From NCBI GenBank assembly GCA_963565915.1, contig OY751491.1:1798001-1862000 (forward strand): a DNA stretch of 64,000 bases. The letters are read 5' to 3'. The notes beneath the pieces were generated by a model, which had not been told where the DNA came from, ran no database searches, and saw nothing but the letters and a program-made list of their open reading frames with translations. The first letter of the stretch is position 1. Each line of letters begins with the position of its first letter. The translations under genes and the position numbers were made by a program. This document shows, piece after piece, positions 11,524 through 22,130 of the stretch. The stretch comes from Entoloma clypeatum. Taxonomy: Eukaryota > Basidiomycota > Agaricomycetes > Agaricales > Entolomataceae.

Positions 11524-14149
11524 TTATGCAGCTCTTGCTTGCCTTCGACGAGTTTCTATACAATTTTTATGCTGCGCCTTTTGATCTTTTGTCTCAAATA
11601 CAATGGCAGTTTCACTGCCAGATAAATGCAATTCAATGCCAGTTTGGCTTGGCAAATCCTCATCATTTTGTTGGATCAATGCCACCAGCATCTTGCTTTG
11701 ACTGTAACAAAGCCGCAGCCCAAGCTTCCCCACATGCTCTCCTTGCAGAATGACAAGCAAGGCGTCGGTTCACCGTTCATTGACTGGAACAAGCGTCACC
11801 CAGCTGGGCTCCAGATTGTGTGTCACGTTGGCTGCTGTATATTTGATTGATATTCCTCCGTCTTCAGACATAGTGGGAACCACAAATAACTTTGCATTTT
11901 TCCAACAGCCGCCATTAACGTTAGCATGTATCTTGACACCTACAAGATCAGCTTGTAAGAGAATGTGCTGGGGAACGGCGGGAGCGATGGCAATTGATGA
12001 CAATGAAGAAACAAGGTCTGTGCTGGAAGATGGAGTTGATGACGATGGATTCCAGGCTGGTGATAGACCCCAAGTTTCTGAAATGTCTGGCATGGGCGTG
12101 CGGCTGCCTTCAGAGACTTTGGCAGGTCTGGGTTGGATCCAGGGGGGAAGCTGGTGCGACAAGAGCTGACGAGGGTGTGGATAAAATAATAGAGTTTTGG
12201 GTCGTTCAATGTAGAACAACTCTAAACCCATGCTATAAAATAAAATAAATTGGATGACACACGCATGAGAAAAAGAACAGGTGAAGACGCACGCAAAATG
12301 GACAATGTCATCATAATCAAATATGTGCCTATTGCGAGGCAAAGACGGGTCATAGTTGAGAAACTCAACTTGAACTTTGAGGCTGCTAGGAGTATTTTGT
12401 CGAGGGAGCACATTGACGATGGTTGCAGCTTGACCTTTCCGCGGGTGACCCAGCCGTCGAATGCAGACAGTTGCGCGCATCCAAGGAATGGGATGCCGTT
12501 CTCTTAACTCTGCAGAAGTGGCAATATCTGCTTCTGAAGAAGCATGCTGCTGATGCAGGTAAGGCAATGCAGCAATTGTTGCGCTGTTGACATGCACGTT
12601 AAGCATCTTTAAGCATTAGTTAGTAGATAAAATTTGCAATAATGATGAAATAATACGTTTACGGTGGCAGTATTGGCCGCTTCTACGTCGCCGCCAGATA
12701 CCTTCTACCCGTCGTTCCTTGCAATGCTCCGCCGATAATGGAGACAAAATCTCCTGCGTTAAAGACTTTCCTGATACTATACCACGAAAGTTTGATGACG
12801 CCCTGATTGTTCAAAAGTTTGATTTCAACCTGAGCCAGGTCCACCGATCTGACCCTTCCTTGCTTGTTGCTATGTTGGCCAGGAGATTTGATAGAAACAC
12901 ATTTCTCTGGCAGAAAATTCCATTCAATTGGGCAGGGGAAGGCGGCGCATAGAATGTCGGGTGTTTGCTGTCTGAGAAAAGCGAGCGAAGATGTGAGGAG
13001 ATAAAAATAAGCTGACTTGTGATGCAACTATAATCAATGTCCAGCAAGATAAGGTCGTGTTCAAATATATGACCCCTGAATTTGTAGGTCGCATCTCCAA
13101 TTTGCTTGGGTTTCCTGCTGTATTCTTTTTCCACAGAAACAATGTTGAAAAGTTTATGTTGATGCTGTTCAGCCGACCGGGTTTGCTTGCCTTGAGATTT
13201 GGGCTGAAGGGGATCTGCCGGAGGCTTTAGACGAGCTACCAATAATAATTGAACACCGCCCTGTGGTCGCAGAGTCTTGATGTAACTGAGATCCCCTCGA
13301 TATGGGCCTTTGAGAACGCGCACCCAAGTATGCATGCAAAACAGATTCTCTTTGGTCGGAGGTATTCGGAGGGTGTTGGCGTGGTATTCTGGAGCACAAA
13401 CTCCATGAACAGAACACCATTTTGTTGGCATTTTAGACCTGGGGTGAGATGCAAAATAGACGTCAATTCAGGGCAAGGCAGTGCCTCTACGTAGATAGAA
13501 CCCTGAACAGGTCCACGCGAATATGCTGAAGCCACTACTGGACGACCATCTGCAATTTTGTCGACAGATAGCTGGAGCAGCATGTAGATAGCATCTTCTT
13601 CATGTCCAGGCTATATATAATAGAAGAAATATTAGCAACGGGCAATAATATATATATAGATTGAAATACCAACCCAGCACTTGATACGCCATATTGGCTT
13701 GTCTGAGGCTCGAGGTTGAAGAAAGACTGACGGTGACATGCCATCTGGGATTGTTTGTCCAAAAATAGAGGAAGAATTCAGCATGGCAGGACCAGTGCAG
13801 GCGCGACGTGCATGATTGCATGAACACAAAATAAATTCATTGATTAAATTTTCATCATCATCCTGGTCTTCATTGACGTACTGTTGCCAGCTTTGCATCT
13901 CTCTGGGTTGGCTGTTTTCATATTCATCTGAGTCAATAATGAAATCTAGGAGCGCATTGTTCAAACATCAAAAAAACAGATTTCTTAGAAACAAACCATC
14001 ATCTTCCTGGCTGTCATTTTCCCAGTCATCCTCTTCCTCCTGAGCCACGGCAGCCTCATAGTCAATGAACGAGCAGCGCTACATAGAGCATGCTATTAAT
14101 AGACAAGCAACAACCCTTTTCATAGAAAACTTACTTGGAATAAGCTCAT
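11524..14149 (-). CDS. Spt5-like NGN/KOW protein, copy 1
   Basis: This is a multi-exon gene resembling transcription elongation factor Spt5. Start ATG is at 14149-14147. Exons that splice in frame are 14149-14135, 14078-13997, 13945-13674 and 13610 onward, with introns of 51-63 nt. Order: an acidic N-terminus (EEEDDWEND), an NGN-like domain ending GSIYVEALPC, KOW1 (HTWVRVLKGPYRGDLSYIKT), a second KOW (FNAGDFVSIIGG), a later KOW-like block, and a Ser/Pro linker with SPAWNPSSSTP that resembles the Spt5 C-terminal repeat. Spt5 binds RNA polymerase II; whether this divergent protein does is unknown. The frame shifts by one base near 13390 between NGN and KOW1, either decay or an assembly error. 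A paralogue lies at 53929-56364. Confidence 0.7.
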
Positions 14150-14538
14150 GCTCAGAGGAGACAGTTAAAAGAGAATCTAAAAATATAAATGTAGTCAATC
14201 AGCAGGTATTCAAGTATTGTAGGGATTATTGGAATAAGATTCAGGAGAATGAGTAGGTAGACGCGTCTATTGGATGCCACTTCAAATTACTCAATGTCTA
14301 TTCGAGAACTTAGGGCGCATGTAGATGATTTTTATGATACAATAGGACCAGCCATGTAAACTAGCATTGCTATGACGCGCCTACATATAGTTGTATGGGA
14401 GGGGATGGGCACTTACAGGAGATTGTTGAGCGAAGGTGAACGGTGCTGGCAGAGACAGAAAGCTTACATCATTTGTTGTCGCATTGTTGATGCAGCTGCC
14501 CACGGAAGAGTTGAAATCGCTGTTCGGATGTTCTGTGA
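14150..14538. other. Upstream region of the Spt5-like gene
   Basis: About 390 bp lie between the Spt5-like start codon and the first palindrome. Possible upstream splice signals (GTAAGT at about 14410 on the minus strand) allow a spliced 5' leader. No other gene is seen. Confidence 0.4.
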
Positions 14539-14574
14539 TCACGTTTTTCAGGCGATATCACCTGAAAGACGTGA
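14539..14574. promoter_or_regulatory. 36-bp palindrome P1
   Basis: The arms TCACGTTTTTCAGG and CCTGAAAGACGTGA flank the centre CGATATCA. Sixteen of 18 positions pair. It is one of four related 36-mers in the window (P1-P4), all with outer TCACG/CGTGA and a central GATATC. P1 lies about 390 bp upstream of the Spt5-like start codon. A dimeric protein-binding site or a hairpin is possible. Confidence 0.8.
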
Positions 14575-14620
14575 CCTGTAAAACATGTGACTGTCCAACT
14601 GGCGTTCACATGTCCTCTGA

Positions 14621-14656
14621 TCACGTTTTTCATGTGATATCGTACCAAAAATGTGA
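14621..14656. promoter_or_regulatory. 36-bp palindrome P2
   Basis: Same length, ends and central GATATC as P1, 82 bp to its right (start to start), but with a less perfect arm match (13 of 18). The word AAACATGTGACTG follows both P1 and P2, so the pair may have arisen by duplication of a unit of about 82 bp. Confidence 0.7.
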
Positions 14657-15084
14657 CCTTTAAAACATGTGACTGCAGCTGCCGCACTTTTTAAATCATA
14701 TAACGGCTATTTCTTGGCTGCCAAAGAGAAAATGTAAACGACCTTCAATCATGCATCTGTCTGTATCTTGTTCAAAAAATATGCTCTAACTATCTACTAT
14801 ATCTACATAATGGCGCTAGGTTTGAATGGATGTGAGTGAGCGACAATGATGTCGCAAGAATAATTGAGTTTGAGCGCACATCTCTCATATTTTTCATTCA
14901 CACAGCGAGACAAGTTTTTTTTTTAAACAAGAAGCAATACAACATATACGCAGGGCGCCCACCATCTTATTTCAGGTTAGATAACCACCTGCTTACAGAT
15001 GAACATTGACTTTCAATGCATTATGGTTTTAAAGCCAAAGAATCTGCCACAGTGAAGCCTTCGTCTATGATGTCTTTATAGTTG
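14657..15084. other. Intergenic stretch downstream of the JmjC gene
   Basis: No gene is seen. The stretch is AT-rich with a poly-T run near 14915. It lies between palindrome pair P1/P2 and the stop codon of the JmjC-type gene. Confidence 0.4.
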
Positions 15085-17992
15085 CTAAATGCCATCTGCA
15101 TTGTTATACGCACGGTTTATGGGATTGGAAACCCTGCGCATGCTGAACCAAGGGCCTTTCCAGGCGAACAATGTTGGTCTTGACTTTTCATACAGCCTCC
15201 ACAGTGGTATCGGCACAGAGATGCAGTCTTCAACCGCCTTTTTGACGCAAAGAAATGTGCAATCATCGGGAAATTGGCGATGATGTATATTGAGCGAAAT
15301 TGCAGTCTCCTTGTAATGAACAAGACCGGCAGCTTGTTGAGCGAGATAAGGCCAGTAGAAGTCCTCCATAGCATCAATCGTGTTTTCTTCGTCGTCAATG
15401 AGCTCGAAATGATCAAACATCCAACATAGCAACATGCGAGCAAGTTTTCTAGCATAGATCATGCGCCAGCGTTGGGCGTTTCCGCTCGGTTTTATATAAG
15501 CCTAATTGTTGAGCACGCTTGCAAGCTCTATCAGGCAACACAAAGACGACAGCTCCAGAATACCAGAAAAGGTCTTGAGGTCTGGCAAATGATCGTCAGG
15601 GATTGCAGGCCCTATTAACATAAGAGGTTAAAATTCAGCGGCTAGAAGAATGAAATCCACTAACCAAAGTCATCGTCGTTATTTTCAACACCAATCTCCA
15701 TGAAGCGGTATTGGAAGAAGTGCACCATATGCGCCAATAGAGAAAACACTGCTTTCATATGGTCAGTATTGGTGATGAGGGTGCCAGCTGCAAAAATGTG
15801 CATAAAAACATACAAAGTGTCTCGAAGGGTTGACATGACATAAAAGTGGCCTCCCATGCAGACGAAATGTTCAGGAGTAAAGACAATGTGAGGCATATTT
15901 GGCCTTATGATGCTAGATGTTTTGCAGAGCAATGTAAAAATAAGATCTGGGAAATAGAGAAGAAAATATATTCATACAGAGTCATTCCTGGCTTCAGTAT
16001 CACTGCTATCCAGTCCCATAAATGTGTGTTTGCTTCATCCAAATCATAATCATTCATAAACAAACCAATGTCAGCAAAGTCATGGAATGTTTGACGGTCG
16101 CCTGTGTTTTTTGGGACGGCGATCATCCAGATCATGACGCCGGCTTGATGAAGGTGCCAAAACCGTCACAATTGCAGTGACTGTTATGGTAGGCACCTGA
16201 GGTCACACACAAACCCCAACATATGGCAGTCGTAGGGTGATCATCCTTGCAAAAAGGTTTGCCCTGCATTGATTGCCAGGCCATCTTGTCAGAGGCGAAA
16301 GAAACGCAAGGGTGGCTGTCAAAACTGAATGGAAAATCGAGGCCGTTCAGCGCCTTTCCATTTTCTTCACTTGCAGCTGCCAAAATATTCATGAGTGTTC
16401 CATTGACATGTTGATTATCTGGAGAGTCCGCCTGATGTAAGTCGATAGAATGATCTAACAACAAATTTTGTTGGGATGTAATTATGAAATTCCAAAGCAT
16501 ATTGTTACGCACCATGCAACATAATTTTCTCCTTTAAATCAGCCAACTTTCAAAGACCGATTTTATCAAAGCCGTATGTTGGTTTTGGGCCGTCGATCAC
16601 AAGAATATGTTGCTGCCGCAGTATCGACTGGATAGACGTGTCGGATTTCTGTGCGAAATCGGCATGGGTGACAACGTTGACGAAATGTTGTTTTTCTGGG
16701 GTTAAAGCATCAACCATTTTGTAGAAAAAATCAAGATCTTTTTTGAACTGGAGGAGAAAAAAGTTTAAAAGGTTGTTGTTTAGCACATAAGGAGCAACTG
16801 GGGAAGATAAATTTTACATGGAATGCTGGCCGCCCATTCATATCCACTTTCTTGATCATACATTGTGAATTTGACCATGCGGTCCCCTAGCACTTTCTGC
16901 GCAGAGTTAGCAAACGCAAAGCAATTGAGGAAAGATCAGCTTACCGTAGGCTTTGCTTTGACATCCAAGGAAGCAAGATTGCTTGCAGGCGGGTTCTATA
17001 TGAGCGGGCATCAGTAATTTTTGATATTACTGAAGGATTCAACGTGCGTAATCATCCGTGACAATCCTGATGAAGCAGCAATTGAAGCTTTTGTCGACCG
17101 AGTTTTTGTTTTCAGCTGAGGCTTGGCGGGTATAACAATGGCGAGGCGTCGATCAGGTTGCATACAAATTTTTTTCCTGGCAGTAGCATCGTCATTATTA
17201 TCGCTATCCAAAAAGAAGAGAGGAGTGTGCCATCTCCATTTTCCAGGGTTCAACATAGGGCGCTTTCCCTTGCTAATGCTGAGAACGGGGTGATCTTTGG
17301 GGGGGGCGTGTTATGAGAACGACGGGCGATACATAAGGAAGTATGATTTACCATCTATTTCTTCATCAGAACGAGGCGCATTCAAATTGTCTGGCATAGA
17401 TTAAAAGTCTAGAATATTTTCAATGCTCTATCACTGACCAGACGCTTCGTTGAGATTTTGGGCGATATTTCCATCATCTTAAGTTTTAAGTATGCAAGAC
17501 TTGATAATAAAAGAGATGTTCTAACCTGCAGCAGGGGGCATTGCGATAGGTCCTGTTTGGCTGACGGTTTGAGGGGTAGCGCTTGGTCCGGCGATGTTGT
17601 CAGAATTTGGGGTGATTTCTTGGATCTCAGTTGTAGGAGCAAGATCCGCTAAATATGACAAAATTAGTTATTATTTCTTTTTAGGCAAAGCAGAAAAAAT
17701 CAACTATTCAAGAGCCAATTCCAACTATTAATTTCTTACGTGTTTAAGAGCGGTAAAATCTCCCTCAGAATCTTCAAGATTTCTGCCTTCAAATCCAATA
17801 ATGGATTGTCGCTGACGGTCCAAAGGAGCTTCCAGATTAAACATTCCCCTTCCAACAATGCTGCCGGTTTTGATGCGTGAAGGCCTTTCCAATACTGGAA
17901 AAAGTTAAGTAGGCCGTAGAATGAGAGAACACATTGTATGCACCTGAAACATTTTCTCTACGCCGGTTTTCTGTTATGGTTGACAAACCCAT
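15085..17992 (-). pseudogene. JmjC-domain protein with damaged active site
   Basis: This multi-exon gene starts with ATG at 17992 (MGLSTITENRR). The N-terminal half is variable. The JmjC region follows: FDSHPCVSFASDKMAWQS, then AICWGLCVTSGAYH, then the metal site SHCNCDGFGTF (16150-16182), then IWMIAVPK, and MRPNMPHIVFTPEH-type sequence carrying the second His. The intron 15977-15913 splices GMTL to RPNMPH. JmjC enzymes are Fe(II)/2-oxoglutarate oxygenases, often histone demethylases. Here the expected HxD reads H-C-N (Asn at 16171-16173). A one-base deletion near 16137 breaks the frame, and a TAG lies at 15502-15504. So this copy is probably a pseudogene unless the indel is an assembly error. 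The family is expanded in Agaricomycetes as far as I recall. Confidence 0.7.
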
Positions 17993-18535
17993 GTGATGCT
18001 TAGGCAGAGAGGCTTAAGTAGCAAAGGCAGATACCAAGGTGATTGCTAGATCTAGGAAATACATGCAATGTATCTACCCTATACATACTAGAAGGTCGAG
18101 TCATCTAGATGACTCTAGAGCGGTTCTGGTCTGACTCCAGAAGCGGACCCGGAGTAGGTGTCTATGGTAACTGCTGCGGCATGAGTCAGAGTATCTAAGT
18201 ATAGTCCAATAAGTAACATGATGTCAAGGATGTGTGAGGGTAACCATCTAGATATGGTAACAATGACCATACTGTAGTGAGTAAGCGGAGGCCGGGGCCC
18301 AAATGATGTAAAAGTGAATAGTAAGCCTGAAACCAATAGATAAGATGAAACTGGCCATTAATCAGATAAGGCCTCTATGTCTTGTATCTTGTCCGAGCGA
18401 TCAATGCCATGGATAGCAAATCCATAACATTTTCTTGGTGTCGAGCTTATTTGGCATCAAAAGTAGGATGGGAGAGATGGTGAGAGCCAAAAACAGAGGG
18501 TCTTTCAATGAGGAAAGCTTCGGCTGACCGCGAGA
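17993..18535. other. Intergenic stretch between JmjC and gene X
   Basis: About 540 bp with no supported gene. A minus-strand open frame at 18115-18336 shows no motif. It probably holds the 3' end of gene X and the promoter of the JmjC-type gene. No palindrome of the P1-P4 type is seen here. Confidence 0.4.
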
Positions 18536-19518
18536 CTATATTCCCTGGAGGAAATCAAGGTCGGCGGGGGAAATGTCGCCAGCTTCCATAATTGATTTGC
18601 GCAGACTTTCTTTGATATACTCGACTTTACCCAGTAAATCAATATTGCCCTATTCGACGGAGTTGAGAAAAAGAATTTGGCATAAAAAATGGCAGCGTTA
18701 ATACCTGAAGAAGATAGCGCAAATGAAACACAGCTCTCCTTATGTTTGTGAATATAAGCTGCACTTTCCCTGCGGACTCGGCTTGACAGAGGACGGTGTA
18801 CCTTTGGACTTCAACAGGTCCTATCGTGACGGATTGAGGGATGGCTTCGTTCAGATGTTTTTCGCAAGTTTGAACGATTTTACCCCATTGTTTCAGCTTC
18901 TGTTAGCGTATTTAAGAAATACTGAGTAAAGCTGTTGGTTAATAGGAGAAAGAGTGCATCGACACACGGGAAATAGAAGGCACAATGCTTGTTGGGTCTC
19001 AGCATCAGCGACAGCATTGGTTACTTGAAGATCCGCTCCCCTCTGAATCCAATGGCCTATGTCTACTATGCGGTAAGCCAATAATTTGGAGACGGACTCC
19101 TTGTCCAAAGGTGGGCTTTGACGGATTGTTGACTGGCGGAAATAGCCCTCGAGGGCAGTTCTAATCTGCAAGCGCATATTTTCGCCGTATTCGGCGTCCA
19201 ACGCATTCGCCAGATTCTGTCGCATAACAAAAGGTAAGCACGAGAGGTTTGAACGAGCGCGTAAAGATGATTCGCACCTGCAAGTTGTTGTTGTCGCTCT
19301 TGGCGAAGCGATCCCAGTGATCGTGTTCAAAGACATCGGACGCCCAGGGAAGTTCAGCGAAACAAGAGAGATTTCTGTCAAAATAAGTAAGCGGCGCGAT
19401 GTTGTGGGCAGACGGCACGACCTGCCTGAAATTCATAACGGTCTACAAAGACATTAATGAGTAAAGGAATTATTTAGTTAAGGAGCGCCAAGCTTATTGC
19501 AGCGATGTTGGAAGACAT
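18536..19518 (-). CDS. Gene X, uncharacterised, apparently intact
   Basis: Start ATG at 19518; stop TAG at 18538-18536. Exons that join in frame are 19518-19501, 19442-19278, then a segment beginning NLANALDAEYGENM (from about 19217) to about 19026, then KLKQWGKIVQTCEKHL onward, and a last exon NIDLLGKVEYIKES to the stop. The first intron (19500-19443) appears to be GC-AG. The product is about 250 residues, helical and soluble, without a recognised domain or membrane segment. The unbroken frame across five exons argues that it is a real gene. It lies head-to-head with the dioxygenase gene, and palindromes P3 and P4 sit 305-395 bp upstream of its start. Confidence 0.6.
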
Positions 19519-19822
19519 TTTGTATTAATTGAGGTTGCAACGGTAGAGTAAAATTATGAGGAGGCGTTTGAACGAGCTGGAAGACGCCAAATGAAGCAAT
19601 GAGTATCTGGTTTCACTTGCGCGACAATAATAAGATAACTACGACAATGTATAATGGGACACATATGCTACTGACTAAGTAACGACAGGAGGTGAGACAG
19701 AAGAACTTACTGTGCAGAAGTTGTTGGTCAGGAAATAAGAAGAAAAACTTACATCATAAGTCAACTGAACGTAGAAACATCGGCTGTCGGCCCAGTCTGA
19801 GCGGCTTTCGGAAGAACTGCGG

Positions 19823-19858
19823 TCACGTTTTTGAGGCGATATCGCCTGAAAAACGTGA
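19823..19858. promoter_or_regulatory. 36-bp palindrome P3
   Basis: This is the most perfect of the four 36-mers (17 of 18 positions pair): outer TCACGTTTTT/AAAAACGTGA and central GGCGATATCGCC. It lies between the divergently transcribed gene X and the TET/JBP-like gene. Confidence 0.85.
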
Positions 19859-19877
19859 TCATAGAGCATGTGCGGGG

Positions 19878-19913
19878 TCACGTTTTTGGTGCGATATCGC
19901 TCGAAAAACGTGA
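19878..19913. promoter_or_regulatory. 36-bp palindrome P4
   Basis: Outer TCACGTTTTT/AAAAACGTGA and central GCGATATCGC, 16 of 18 positions paired, 55 bp to the right of P3 (start to start). P3 and P4 share arms and centre but differ in the two or three bases between them, suggesting that arm and centre are the constrained parts. Confidence 0.85.
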
Positions 19914-20484
19914 TTGGTGAACATCCAAATAGCGCTCAAACTGAACCGACGCCCAGAGTTTCAACGTTGTATCGACAGATGACATAAGCTTTTCCCTCTT
20001 TTCTTCTTTGTTTCACGTCGCGTCCGCACTTTTGTCGGCGTCTGCGCTGACTGCCAGAACCTGAATGCCTCTTGGCCCTTTTCGAGGGCGGGTCAAGCCG
20101 TACCCAGGTGTGTTTCCCCGTTAGCCCTTTGGGCAAGCCGAGCCATGCTGGGGAGCACAGGTTTCATGGTTTGTCTTGCAAAAATAATACTAAACCACCT
20201 TCGACAACACCGATAAATTTGCTTGTAGACTATAAGTTTGCCGCCACAAGAAGCAGCGCTTCATCTGATTCCGCATATATTTATTTATCACCGCACAGTC
20301 TAAATAATACATAGCATTCCTAGGAAGTTATAATGAGGCTTACATACGCGCCAACCTGAGATAAGGTCAATCGATCGCCTGGAGATCAGTCGGATAATTG
20401 AAAAAATGCTCTGGTATGACAAGACAAACTTAACCAGCACCGCGATTCCACTGATAAACAGTCCCTCAGTTCTCGACAGCATTA
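19914..20484. other. Upstream region of the dioxygenase gene
   Basis: About 570 bp with no convincing gene. The minus-strand frame at 20300-20641 overlaps the first exon of the dioxygenase and is treated as antisense noise. Confidence 0.4.
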
Positions 20485-21746
20485 TGGTTCGCAAGAGAAA
20501 AGCTAGCATTACTGCCGCATCCACTTCTACCAAGAGATCAAAGCTCCAAAAAAAAAAAGAACAAGAGTCAGTCAGCTTTTGAAGCCCCATTGCCAGTGCA
20601 CCACTAATCAACCACCCCCCTCCCCTCTCTGTAGATTCCACAAGAGGCCAACATTTCGTGCCCCCTCATAGAGAAACTTCCAGGCGGTAGTCATTGCGAT
20701 GATCGCCACCAGAGATCTCGCAAGTCTGATCGTAGTCGCAGGCTAATGCAGTTGGAACATCTAGCGACGCTCTGGGAAGTCAACGCCCCAGTCTTCCAAC
20801 TTCCAGACATCTGATTGGACGATCTCTGAAAAAGACCCAAGCCCTGCGACTCGGATAAAGATGAGGCGGCTTCTAAGGTGAAGGAAATGTTGGATTGGCC
20901 CAGCGATCCATTTTCCGGAATATTCGAGGACGCGAACGGCGAACGGTTGGTCTGTATGTTCACATCCCATCGCAAGGTTTTTTTTTTTACCTCACCGCAA
21001 TTGCAATCCCAAACTTACTGCTCGTTCCGAATAGAATCAACAATTAGAATCTCTGTTGTATGATTTAGAACTTTCAGAAGGCGACGACAGTGAAACAGAA
21101 GGCAGCGATTCAGAGAAACCAGAGAACATGCTGAACCCCATTGCAACCTCCGTCAGCGTAAGTTTACTTTGCTTTTTATCTCAAATTATCCCGTCAATAG
21201 TGTCTCTAATACTATTATCAGCTTCAGTACCATGCCGGACCTGAGGGCCATCCCAGGCGAACAACCGCAGACTTGGACAGCGGGTCGACAATTCACGATG
21301 GGATTCCGGTGAGTAAGCAAATCATCAAATCCCGCATAATTCTTATGCATCTATTGTTCGCAATAAAGGCCAAGGAATGCGACCGCATATTAACGGTCAC
21401 TCAATTTCTTCATGCCGTTCTCCACCCCCAAGTTCACGACTGTGATATTCGACATGATCCCAGGCAGCACACCGTCGATCTCGACATGATGAAAGCGAGA
21501 GCTGACCAGTGCTTCGGCTTGGACAGTATGGATTACATTCCGACGGATGCGCAGTCGATGGGAAACAAGAAGGCTCTCAAACCACCTCAGCCGTTTGAAA
21601 GGATCGGCGTTACTCACCTCTGCCACGGATGGCATCCCCTCGGACATCCAGTGTGTTATTTAATCATATACTATCATCTTCTGATCTCAAACCCCTTCAA
21701 TGCAGGACACTTTTGCTCTGTCAACAAACTTCTTCCAAGGAGCAAA
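20485..21746 (+). pseudogene. TET/JBP-like dioxygenase gene, 5' part
   Basis: ATG at 20485 opens a basic, nuclear-signal-like start (MVRKRKAS ... KRSK). Exon structure to about 21050 is unclear. After that it is firm: an acidic segment (SEGDDSETEG), intron 21158-21221, an exon to 21308, intron 21309-21368, an exon to 21650 (VTQFLHAVLHPQ ... IGVTHLCHGW), intron 21651-21705, then an exon cut at 21746 by a copia element. Removing the copia and one copy of its 5-bp target duplication gives a continuous frame into 27039 onward. The catalytic domain lies in the 3' part. Introns are 55-64 nt. Confidence 0.65.
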
Positions 21747-22072
21747 TGTTAAACCAATCAAGTCAAAGCACTACTAGTGATAGCACTAGTCAGATACAAT
21801 GTCAAGAATAGTCTGCAATTCACCAATTCACAGAGTTTGTTAATAGTTCTGTGTTTCGCAAGTTTGCAAAAGCAGTAATGTGTCCCAGTCCAGGACATAG
21901 TTGGATTCTGGTTCTGTATGCTACTGTTTGGTACAGAAACGCATGAGGCGTGATTCTAGGTGTCCACTATATCGCGTTTTTGCTATTTTATATATAACTC
22001 TATATGTACTATATTGTAGAATGTTCCTTGACATGTAATAAAGTGTTTTATCACAAATATTGCACTTTAACA
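21747..22072 (-). repeat. Copia 3' LTR
   Basis: 326 bp, the 3' LTR in element orientation. It contains the TATATAACTCTATATGT stretch (about 21990-22007). It differs from the other LTR by C versus T in the word GTCCCAGTC/TCAGG. The purine tract lies immediately right of 22072. Confidence 0.95.
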
Positions 22073-22130
22073 CACCCCCTTGATGAAACACTTTTGTAAT
22101 TCAACACCCCCTCAAGCAAACACCCCCTCT

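Noticed and set aside
14539..19913. Palindromes considered as a CRISPR array or as terminal repeats of one transposon.
   Set aside because: Only two copies per site, spacing unequal (82 and 55 bp), the genome is eukaryotic, and the copies show no target duplication or outward boundaries.
20300..20641. 113-residue hydrophobic minus-strand ORF.
   Set aside because: It overlaps the first exon of the dioxygenase gene, has no intron or family signal, and is best explained as antisense noise.
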